64,000 nucleotides of DNA. Source: Limnephilus marmoratus. Lineage: Eukaryota; Arthropoda; Insecta; Trichoptera; Limnephilidae. The notes under the pieces are model-generated. The model saw nothing but the letters and a program-made list of their open reading frames with translations. It searched no databases and had not been told where the DNA came from. Each line of letters starts with the position of its first letter. The first letter of the stretch is position 1. Below, piece by piece: positions 10,741-19,756 of the stretch. The position numbers were made by a program, and so were the translations under genes. Where the stretch lies: the NCBI GenBank assembly GCA_917880885.1, contig OU862931.1, positions 13,031,337 to 13,095,336 on the forward strand, given 5' to 3'.

Positions 10741-12204
10741 TGTCAGTTTGGTAAACTTTGGGGATCGTTGGAAACGGTTAATACGCACTTTTTTTTGAAA
10801 ATATCTTTTGATTCACCTTAATTACATCAAAAGACAACTATTTGCATTGGGGGAAGTGGAAAATATTTCATTCTAAATTTCGATTACGTAAAATTAAAAT
10901 TAGCTTTCATTCTGTGAAACGAGACCGTCCATTTTCAAACATTATTTTCAAATGTCATTTTTTTGTGATGTTGGTATTCTTGTTACTGTACGAAAAGATG
11001 CTAGAGCAAATCGTAGCAGACTTCATGGGAATTCGGCTCGTAAAACCAACGGCTAGAGACAAAATCGCGCGGGAGTTTTTTAATGTTATAAAACTGAAAT
11101 CCGCCTAATTAGTAGGTACTTACCTAATACACATGTATTGCGTGAGTTGATTAAAATTTATTAGTTAAAATTTTTTTTGACTTTAAAATTTTATTTTTAT
11201 AAGTCAACTATTTCTGCGATGTTGAGCGGCTACGTACGCTAATTTCATGTGATATGGTTTGTGATACAAAAGAAAGTGCCCCTTTATAACGCCCACTCGC
11301 GTCACGGCAAAAAAACATCCCAGTTTTCAAGTAGTTTAGCGGCTACGCTAGGTTTGTGTAACATGGTTTGTGATAGAAAAGAAAGTGCCCCCTTCGTAGC
11401 GCCTACTCGCGTCACGGCAAAAAAACATCCCAGTTTTCAAGTAGTTTAGCGGCTACGCTAGGTTTGTGCAACATGGTTTGTGATAGAAAAGAAAGTGCCC
11501 CCTTCGTAGCGCCTACTCGCGTCACGGCAAAAAAACATCCCAGTTTTCAAGTAGTTTAGCGGCTACGCTAGGTTTGTGTAACATGGTTTGTGATAGAAAA
11601 GAAAGTGCCCCCTTCGTAGCGCCTACTCGCGTCACGGCAAAAAAACATCCCAGTTTTCAAATAGTTTAGCGGCTACGCTAGGTTTGTGTAACATGATTTG
11701 TGATACAAAAGAAAGTGCCCCTTTATAACGCCTACTCGCGTCAAGGCAAGAAAAACATCCCAGTTTTCAAGTAGTTTAACGGCTACGCTAGGTTTGTGTA
11801 ACACGGTTTTTGATACAAAAGTGAATGTATTATTTGTAAAAAATAATTAGGTACCGAAATTAAAAACATGTTTTTTTCCGTCATTTTATTCCCAAAACTC
11901 CGATAATTTAGTACTTACCTTTCCAGATTTCGTGGTACCTTCAAAATCTTCTAGCCGTTCGTTATACATTCAAGTATATCGGGAATACCAACGTACCAAA
12001 GTGATAATAACCATAATGGCGTACAATCTCACAAGACGAAAACTAATTTTAATTTTACGTAATCGAAATTTAAAATGAAATATTTTCCACTTCCCCCAAT
12101 GCAAAAAGTTGTCTTTTAATGTAATTAAGGTGAATCAAAAGATATTTTTTAAAAAAAGTGCGTATTAACCGTTTCCAACGATCCCCAAAAATTAATGTCA
12201 GTTT
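10741..12204. mobile_element. Long-TIR non-autonomous DNA transposon, MULE-like
   Basis: About 150-bp inverted repeats lie at about 10757-10910 and 12045-12192. Both contain GGGGATCGTTGGAAACGG, AATACGCAC, TTCACCTTAATTACAT and GCATTGGGGGAAGTGG. The direct repeat TGTCAGTTT flanks the element (10741-10749 and 12196-12204), a plausible 9-bp target duplication. Long TIRs with a 9-bp duplication fit Mutator-like elements. No transposase is visible. An 88-codon frame (10842-11108) is unrecognised and overlaps the left TIR. The interior is dominated by a 110-bp tandem repeat. Confidence 0.65.
11226..11820 (+). repeat. 110-bp tandem minisatellite, about 5.4 units
   Basis: Units begin GCGGCTACGCTAGGTTTGTG at 11339, 11449, 11559, 11669 and 11779 (AC variant), exactly 110 bp apart. 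A diverged first unit starts at 11226. The inner three are almost identical and the outer ones drift, the usual pattern of unequal exchange. 110 is not a multiple of three, so the array is not a repeated coding module. Confidence 0.95.
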
Positions 12205-12248
12205 TAATTACCAACTCGTTTAATTTTGGCGATAAATAATTCTATGTA

Positions 12249-12296
12249 AGACCCGACCAGTTTCACCGTGCTACAGACATCTTCAGATTGGTAAGT
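12249..12296 (-). other. Weak hammerhead-like core
   Basis: The minus strand shows CTGAAGA ... GAAACTGGTC, that is, the core plus a 2-bp stem III. Helix II and stem I do not form convincing pairs. It is probably an eroded relative of the other motifs. Confidence 0.25.
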
Positions 12297-12559
12297 ACAT
12301 TTAATCTTTTGCATCCGCAATTTTCTGTTTCAGGGGTGTAAAATATTATTTATTGTAGGTACGCAACATTAAAATTTTGCAATTTAATTGTTTGCTTTTA
12401 TTGATGTAATGAATGTTGAATATATCGGTGTCTAACTGCGTGTTATTGCAGCTTATTATGGGATATTTACACAAGTTGTTAATTTGATTCGCAAATTCTT
12501 ACATTTTGTGATATATTTTTTTAATATATTTTATAATCTTAATATTTTTTTCCACATAA

Positions 12560-12790
12560 ACATTATGTCCACGTTTTAAAATTTTCACGGCCAAAAGTAT
12601 TTTCGTTATTTGTTTATGGGGTAGGTATTATGCCGTGTTACGCTACCTCCTTCTTTAGTCAACGTTTCGGACAGCGTGCAGTGTCCATCGTCAGGGCAGA
12701 TCCGGCAGATGTGTGATGATGGACACTGCAACGCTGTCCGAAACGTTGGCTAAAGGAGGAGGTAGCGTAACACGGCATAACACCCCCAAA
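12560..12790. mobile_element. Penelope-like terminal repeats in inverted pair
   Basis: Arms of about 65 bp (12631-12693 and 12715-12779) are near-perfect inverted copies around a short centre. Each arm carries TGGACACTGCA..GCTGTCCGAAACGTTG, preceded in the left arm (minus) by CTGACGA, matching a hammerhead core with a GGACA/TGTCC helix II. A related single copy lies at 46796-46925, and a deleted one at 29318-29402. The flank 'cacggccaaaagtattt' is also shared with 46900-46920. Confidence 0.6.
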
Positions 12791-12799
12791 ACAAAAAAA

Positions 12800-13184
12800 A
12801 ATTGTTTACCAATATTTACCTTCTTTTAGGAATAGGTTAGTTCGTTTACTTTATGTGTAATTATTTTTGCTAATAATTATTGGTTCATTAAACTCATATT
12901 TATTATAGAGTACGTACCTCAAATGAAAAGGTGTTTTTGTTATTTTTTTTATAAATTTCTTGATTTCACCACGCTGTTACGGTAGTGAATTGGAATGTGG
13001 GATATTGTAAAATTAAATTAAAAAATGTGTTTATTACGAATGTCTTTTTCTATTTTCAAATGCAATTTTTCCTATTTTCAACACGTTTATATATGCATCA
13101 TTTACGTTAAGGCACTATGTTTTGATGCTAGATCATATCCTAAATCTATATATGTATATAAAAAATGAATCCCTGTTTCTCTCT
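12800..13184. other. AT-rich non-coding interval
   Basis: No open frame or recognised repeat. Confidence 0.5.
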
Positions 13185-13596
13185 TTTTTTACAGTGAATA
13201 CCGCACAAGAATCTCAACTGCTCCCGTCTGGAGCCAGTGAGACTATGGCATCCCCAATTGGGGTATGTTGTGAGGCTGGAGGTAGTGGGGAGGGGAAGGA
13301 GGTGGGGAAGAGGAAGGTTGGGAAGTACCTGGCTATTCAGATCTGGTCACCAAATACGGCTAAAGCCATTTTCAAGCAACGTTTCAATTCTGAATGGTGG
13401 TCTTACACCAGGGCGATACTGATGTTATCTTCCACTCTGGAACATGCCGCAAATATACTATATATTATTTTAAATGAATTAATTGTGAAATAACACAAGT
13501 TAATCAAATAAAATTTATTTGCGCATGCCGGGTTCGAACCCGCGACATCCGGATTGTGAGTCAAGAGTCTTACCCACTGGACTACGGAGGCCGTCC
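13185..13596 (-). mobile_element. tRNA-derived SINE (family A), intact copy 2
   Basis: The minus-strand element starts at 13596 with GGCCTCCGTAGTCCAGTGGG (A box in the tRNA-like head), followed by the B box GGTTCGAACCC (about 13532-13542). A 300-bp body follows, ending in a short A-rich tail (13185-13194). It matches copies at 33579-33986 and 56927-57337 along its length. The head suits RNA polymerase III transcription. The SINE would need a LINE in trans for retrotransposition. Confidence 0.88.
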
Positions 13597-13979
13597 GTTC
13601 TCTTGGTCACGCCATAACTTCAGAAAGACTTTACCTATTTCATTCATCTTTTTTTTCAAGTTTTCTAATACTTTGTAGAAGGTTCTTACGGAAAGAAAAA
13701 TTAAGAAAAATGCGCAAAAAATTAGGTTAATTCAGAAAAATTAACGAATTTTTTAACTTCGCACATGAATGTGAATTTAGCAGGCAGTTGTTTTTTTTTA
13801 ACAAAAGAATTGTCCGTAGATTTTTAAATTATAGATATTTTAAATAGATACCTATGTTAGGTACGAAATTAGATTGATGGTTCTTATAATATACGAAAAT
13901 GAATATTTGTAATATATGAAAAACGAAAATTTTGTATAAAAAAAATTGTAATAGGTGGCACACGAGGCAACTTTATTTT

Positions 13980-14176
13980 CTAACTGAATGAACTGGGGCT
14001 GAATATAGGGACGGGGGAGCGGGAGGTGGGTGAGGGTAGGCGGGGAAGGTGAAAAGAAAACGCGGGAGAGGAAGGGGATGCGGAAGAGGAACGGGGACGC
14101 AAGTTTAATTTATTTTAAAAATGTCAAATTTATTTCTTTGCATATGGTATTGCAACGCATGCCGGGAATCGGCTAG
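13980..14176 (+). mobile_element. Helitron 3' end with purine-rich stretch
   Basis: It ends ...GCAACGCATGCCGGGAATCGG-CTAG at 14176, followed by T, as Helitrons do. A purine-rich GGGGGAGCGGGAGGTGGG stretch precedes it (about 14007-14100). Similar ends occur at 36646, 50776 and 62036 on the minus strand. The 5' end is not resolved. Confidence 0.6.
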
Positions 14177-14177
14177 T

Positions 14178-15773
14178 GTAAATATTATAAAAAAATCACA
14201 AATTAATTAGCAGATCAAATTTAATACCTACATTAAATATCTAGATATACCATAAGATTCAAAATATTTAACATCCTAGTTTAGTAGTAGGTAGTAGTTT
14301 TCAAAAACCAAGAAAGTAAAAAAAATATCTAAATATATCCATCATTTACAGATCACCCTGTGCAACAAACTAGCCATCGACGCGGAGAGTGTAATCGCCA
14401 ATCGCCAGTCGAGATTCGGAAACAAGGCGTTATGGTGGCTATCGGCCCGCCTTCTCTGTTTTCTATGGAAAAACACGCGTTATGGTCTAAATTTATTAGA
14501 ATATTAATCATGACCTTATTTATCAAAGAATTTAGATAATGACTTCTGAAATATAATGAATATACTTCCCTCTAATTATTACCAAAACAAATTAAAAAAA
14601 TTGTATCATTAACACCCTTAAAAAAGCAAAACAAATTGGGGGACCCGAGTGACCCCGCTTCGGATCGTGTGTGATTTTTTTCTTTCCGGGACGAAAAGGT
14701 TAAGGAATGCCAGCTTGGGTTTTGCCTTGGTCTCATTTTTTTACAAACAATGTCACTCTGTTGAGTGTTTGCTGCAGGTTGTTTTATGGATTTTTGGATA
14801 TCCTAAGCTGCGAGCTTAACTTTCTGTTTTGCTGTTGAGTACCAATTGACTTTTGTCATGATCTGATAGACAGGTATTGTGTTATGTAAATCCTAGTCTG
14901 ACCACCTTGATTGGCAGGTATTTATTGTTTTATAGAACCTGACCTGATTTGTTTTTTGTGAAAAATTGATAATTTAAATATTATTCTAGTTTGACGACCC
15001 TTCTTACAAATAGGTATTTCTTCGGAATTGTAAATCCTGGTTCAATGATGACAGTTAGATGATCCAATGTAAGATCCCTACTCTGTCCACAAATGATAGA
15101 CAGTTTGTAAACTGACTCGATATTACTTGACACAGAAAAGTATTTTCTTGTGTCCTAGTTTTGAAAAATGTATATCTATAAAGATATTTTCATAATTTAG
15201 GCTTCTTTAATTTTAAGTATTTGTTTAATTTTAAGTTTTGTCATAAGAATGTTAAACCGGATGGACTTAGTTAGATAGGTTACTCATTTTGCTATTTAAA
15301 TATAGCGTAAATTCAGTGTAAGTGAGGGCTGTTTGACCCTAAAGTGAAGCCAAATCGGCCTTTATTTCCTATGCAAGGAAAAGTGATTTTTTTTTTCTTT
15401 TCGGCAAAATATTGGGTTGTGTTTTTTTAAATAAATAATTTTGAGTATGTTATATTTATAAATTTTGTTAAGTTGACACGAAAACAACAGGTCTCCTTTT
15501 TTTTAAAAAGTAAATTCAAAACTTTGTTTAATTTAGTAGATGTTGGTTGACTCCTTGTTTTCGTACCTTTCTTTTCTTATTTGTTCTTTATTATTAAGAA
15601 ATTTATTTTTAAGAGACTTACTTTTAAGAAATTTAGTTCTAAGTTGCTACTTTAATTACTAATCAATGTTTTGTTATCATTTTTCTAGATACCTCATGGA
15701 CTCATAGTTTAGTTAGTTTATGAACTTAATTTTTCATGTTTGAGGGCAAACATTTTCGTTGGAAGGGGGGAAT
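14178..15773. other. Non-coding interval, perhaps 3' part of a gypsy element
   Basis: No protein-coding frame is recognised. The last 40 bases (TGAGGGCAAACATTTTCG, then GGAAGGGGGGAA at 15761-15772) look like the pol end plus polypurine tract that precede a gypsy LTR. Confidence 0.35.
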
Positions 15774-16630
15774 TGTCACATAAATAATTATGTAACTAAT
15801 GCAGTTCTTGCTTAGGTGTTTATTTTGTCTATGGTGTTTTTTTGGACACTGGTAATTTTTGGAAAAGAAAGAAGAGCAGTTTTGTTTATGGGCACTTCCT
15901 CCCGAGCAGCCATGGACTAGGTTGTTCTGGAATTGGTGACTCACCATAAAGGTGTTTAATTTTGAGTTTAAACCATGAGAATCTAAGTAAATTAAAACCT
16001 AACCGATCGCGGGTGATTTTTTCGTAACACGCGAGGCTCGTGTACGTATAATGTTAATGGATGACTTGTATGTCCCATTTTTTTATCGATGTGGTTGACC
16101 GACGCCGGCAGTGATATTTTCGGCCTTGCTGTAACTTTAAAAGTGTGATTAATTGTCCCGGTCAAGGGATGTATTTTGGAAATGGGAATATAAAGAATTC
16201 CCGACAGAAAAACGGAGTGTTAAGCCCGTGCAATGATGTTTTCGGTCGTGAGATGCCTAACACGCGATCAGAGTACGGCCGGCAAATTAATCCGAATCGA
16301 ATCGTGAATTAACAATCCTCACCCGTCCTGCAATCGTGGCTTTGCCAAAATCGGGAAGACCCTGCTTTTCATCGGCCGAGATTATTATTTACTTGGGACA
16401 AGTTCGACATCTCATAATCTCGCCACGTTGTCTGGGAGCCTGTTCCTACCTCGTTTGGAGACTTTCTTGGGTCATCATCACATCACCAATCCATCCTCAT
16501 GGAAAGCCCTGGGCCGGCTTTCATCCAGGCGCGGACTGGAACGTGCTACCCGCAACATTTCTCGATGGGCCGGCTTTCATCCTGGCGCGCACCTCTTCAA
16601 GGAACATCATCACGGCATTGTTTAGTTAGA
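15774..16630 (+). repeat. Candidate gypsy LTR (3' or solo)
   Basis: It begins TGTCACATAAATAATTATG directly after a polypurine tract and includes a TATA-like GAATATAAAGAATTCC (about 16185-16200). A GC-richer downstream part contains a duplicated GGGCCGGCTTTCATCC motif (about 16511 and 16568). No second LTR copy lies in the window, so the 3' boundary and identity are unproven. Confidence 0.35.
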
Positions 16631-16976
16631 TAGATAGTTTAGCGAGTCCATCTGGTACGTATGTTTTTATATGTTTTCCTTTGATACCCTGATGGGAAGT
16701 TTGTACACTTCCGTGTTGCTTTTGTGTTCAATACATATTTTTTTGAAAAGTTAATATTCTTTGATTTAATTGAATCCCTACCTACATGATAGAGAATTAC
16801 TTGGCCCACTATCCCGAGTTTGGATCTTTGCTCTGCCGCCAGGTTATATAAAATACGAGTCTTATATTCGTTACAACATTTAAGATACAAATTGAAACAT
16901 GAGTGATATTTCACGTTAAAACTCATTGAAGGACATGTGGAAAATATCCACATTTCCTGCGAGGCAATTAATTAAC

Positions 16977-17640
16977 CTAGTGATTCTTCCCAGGGGCATC
17001 CATTGGTAAGTTACTTCTGCACCTCGGAAGAATCAAAATCCTGTGTTGGCGGCCTCGCGCGAATTTATCCGGGACATAGAACCCTATTTTTGCGATTATA
17101 TCTGGTACCGATATAAAACCATTTAGAAGCTTATAAGCCATCAGTAATGCGACATCTCTTCTGGAACTAAGGCTGCAAATACCCAACATTCCCGAGATAA
17201 CTGCTGTTGGAAACAGCCATGCGTAAAAACCAAACTCTCTCATATAGAGGTATCGTCAAAATTACTTTTGTATTTTCTCGACCATTTGTACATAGGCGAC
17301 GTCCTCTGCCCCCCATATCTGAGATCCACTCTCGAGAATGCCATGCAGCAAGCTAAAGTAAAGCAGCCTTATAACTGTATAAGAAAATCCAACATCTTTG
17401 TGGCTGATTTACAGATCTTTTCAATATGAGCATGAAATGTTAAACGAGCGTCATACATAATGCCTAGGTCCTTTCAAGTCGCCATGTGTTTCAATGACGT
17501 GTCTTTCATTTTATAATTAAAATATATGGTATTTTGTGACCTAGTAAAGCACATGACTGAACATTTTTGGAAGTTGAAACCGAGTTTATTATCGATACTC
17601 CAGTCAATTATTGCGTTTATATCTTCCTGGAATTTTCTAG
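16977..17640 (-). pseudogene. LINE-A: 3' part of a non-LTR reverse transcriptase
   Basis: Minus strand. From about 17640: INAIIDWSIDNKLGFNFQKC, VMCFTRS, KDLGIMYDARLTFHAHIEK, LYFSLLHGILESGSQIWGA, then after a stop and frame break SRRDVALLMAYKLLNGF (within 17243-16977). These match the thumb and C-terminal region of Jockey/CR1/I-type LINE proteins, downstream of the YxDD motif. Several stops and frame changes make it a dead fragment. Its 5' side is cut by the LINE-B insertion at 17640. Confidence 0.8.
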
Positions 17641-17713
17641 TAAATTTTTTTTTTTTTTTACATTAACTCCACACAGGAGGCCCTGAGGAAAATAATTTCT
17701 CTCAGGGTCTATG

Positions 17714-18424
17714 TCATCTGGGATGCTGTGTGGAGGGTCTTTTTGAGGAGAGGAAGGAATAAACATTGGTCTTGAAGAGACCCATGTTGTAGGAAGGAGG
17801 AAACACAGAGGCCGACAAATCATTCCACAGCCGAGCTGTTGAACACAAGAACGAGTCGAAGAAACGACCCGTTCTCATGTGACATATGTCAACTGTGTAC
17901 AAATGTTGGGCACGCATTTGGCGTGTTTCCCGACTATGCACCGGTGCCGAAGGGATCAATGATGCTAGTTCCTCGGAGCATCTTCCATTGTAATACCGGT
18001 AGAACAAGGATAGCATTCCCACCCGACGCCTGTGCTCTAAAGATTGCAATCCGTCTGTTAAGATGGGAGAATCTATCAAACGGACCGCCCGTTTATGCAC
18101 AGAGTCGAGGGTATTTTTCAGGTATTTTGGAGCTCCATACCAGAGGTGGCTGCCAAATTCAACCGTAAGGCGCACTTGCGATTTGTACAGGGTTAGCAGT
18201 TGTGTACTATTAAAGTATCTGCGGGCCCTGTACAGTACGCCCAGTTTTTGGGAGGCTAACTTTACTCTGGCTTTGATGGAGCCCCCATACCTGAGCTGGT
18301 CACTTAGGGTTACACCAAGCATATCAATGGAGGGCCTGTTCGGAAGATTGCTTCCGTTGAAAGAGACTAGATTTTCATTGCGATCCCTTTTAGACGTAAT
18401 CAGACGAGATTGGGTCTTTGAAAC
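17714..18424 (-). pseudogene. LINE-B reverse transcriptase C-terminus
   Basis: An open frame covers 202 codons from the internal Met at 18322 and continues upstream through SFNGSNLPNRPSID to SKTQSRLI at the BEL junction. Family landmarks: LGVTLSDQLRYGG, KLGVLYRARRYF, LYKSQVRLTVEFGSHLWYGAP, HKRAVRLID, FYRYYNGRCSEEL, ARLWNDLSASVFP. This is the C-terminal third of a CR1/Jockey-like LINE ORF2, a class frequent in insects. The palm with YxDD and the endonuclease are absent through 5' truncation. The tail is still open, so the insertion is relatively young. Confidence 0.88.
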
Positions 18425-18714
18425 TGTTTTGTAATGCTGTATTGAATCTCGATAAATTTATTCCGTTTCATATGGCAAGGCCAGAATTCAAATTATTAGA
18501 ATTCGCATACTGGGTACTGACACTGTTCGGTAACTACTCGCTGACTTTCGTTACCAAGGAACAAAAGTGTGTTTTGACAGTACACATTCTAACGCTTTTG
18601 TCTTCGTATCGTTTTTTCTAACGTGGCATTAGAATCGACTCAAAACCTAGAAATACCGCCGTTATCATTCATGATAAGTTCATTTCGTAACTGCCTGTGG
18701 ATCAAAACAAACTA
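18425..18714 (+). repeat. BEL/Pao 5' LTR
   Basis: Begins TGTTTTGTAATGC and ends ..CAAAACAAACTA. Same length and, by eye, the same sequence as the 3' LTR. The boundary is set by the GAAAC duplication rather than by a TG..CA rule: the last bases are TA. Confidence 0.93.
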
Positions 18715-19153
18715 CGAGGGATCACAATCAGCCAAGACCGTCAATTTGCCGTAAGTACCCATATGGGAATACCTTAGCTATTTTGATTCGGAAACATACT
18801 AAATCGAGATTCTGCAGGCATAACTTGCATAGAGTGGACAGTTTGTTCTACCCTAAACCATGTAAGGTGGCGTTAAAATTACGTTCATCTTTCATTATTG
18901 GTGCCGAAATCAGCGAACTTTAGATATTAAAATCTGCAATTGCAAAGCAAAAAAATATTATGAAATGTTTAGTGAATTTAAATGTCAATCATTTCGAACT
19001 GCTAATTTCAAACAGTGAAGTTTAGAATTAGGTATCTAGTTCTTAAATATTTACGACCTACTTTAGGTACTTTTAAATTATAACAAATTCTATTGATTTA
19101 TTCAATTTCCTTTCGAGGTACGTATCTATTTTCTTTTTGTGTTTTTTATCAAA

Positions 19154-19756
19154 ATGGCGCCAACTATTCAAACATTGCGCCGAAAACGGACATTAGCAAA
19201 TAATAGATTGATAAAAACGCATGAAATCGCGAAAATCGCTTTACACGATATAACGAAGAAAGACTTACTGTTGGCTCATTATACAACTCTTGAAAGGATA
19301 GTTCTTGAATTTGAAACATCTCACGACGAAATATTAAATTTAGATGATTCAAACCAAATTGAGGAAGATAAAATTCGCGAAGCTTTTGATGAAATGTATT
19401 ACCAAATTGTCGCAATATATCAGAAGTTGACCAGTCAACCAGTTGAATCTAAGACCTCGAATGTATGCACGAACGTCAAATTACCAAAAATAAGCATTCC
19501 AATATTCTCTGGCGATATCAAACAATGGCCCGAATTTTATGATATGTTTAATGCCTTAATTCATGAAAACAAATTATTGTCAAATATTGAACGCATGCAG
19601 TATTTGTTTTCGAGTGTATCTGGCGAGGCATTAGGCTTAATTCGGACATTCCCGGTCCAGGGAGCCCACTATTTGGAAGCTTATCAAAGATTGATCGGGC
19701 GTTATCGCAACGCGCGCGAACTGCATTTACGTGTTGGCGGGAAATGCAAAATGTAA
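19154..19756 (+). CDS. BEL/Pao gag N-terminal frame (DUF1759-like)
   Basis: The start is taken at 19154 (AAAATGG, a better context than 19139). The roughly 200-residue frame contains LPKISIPIFSGDIKQWPEF and YLFSSVSGEALGLI, typical of the BEL Gag DUF1759 region, and is mostly helical. It ends about 45 bases after the frame used by pol should have been entered: around 19715-19745 homology passes to the +2 frame (NVNFPPNDPYEFRRVF.. continues the domain). Either this is a real frameshift mutation or gag and pol are joined by translational frameshifting. The frames overlap by 13 bases (19744-19756). Confidence 0.85.
   Translation: MAPTIQTLRRKRTLANNRLIKTHEIAKIALHDITKKDLLLAHYTTLERIVLEFETSHDEILNLDDSNQIEEDKIREAFDEMYYQIVAIYQKLTSQPVESKTSNVCTNVKLPKISIPIFSGDIKQWPEFYDMFNALIHENKLLSNIERMQYLFSSVSGEALGLIRTFPVQGAHYLEAYQRLIGRYRNARELHLRVGGKCKM

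Noticed and set aside
10431..11108. Open frames at 10431-10694 and 10842-11108
   Set aside because: No recognisable family pattern; the second overlaps the TIR of the long-TIR element, so chance openness is likely.
11226..11820. CRISPR-like or protein-coding tandem repeat
   Set aside because: Units are contiguous without unique spacers and 110 bp is not divisible by three; it is a minisatellite in a eukaryotic transposon.
13122..13493. 123-codon open frame (and its counterparts at 29519-29794, 33681-34031, 57100-57399)
   Set aside because: They are SINE body sequence read in various frames; the same SINE has poly-III boxes and no conserved start or protein pattern.
17839..18434. Plus-strand frames opposite LINE-B
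   Set aside because: They are shadows of the minus-strand LINE-B frame, which has clear RT-family motifs.
18714..18714. LTR ending at CAAAACA (a TG..CA rule, matching TGTTTTG)
   Set aside because: Both LTR copies continue identically through AACTA, and only this longer end leaves the matching GAAAC duplication.
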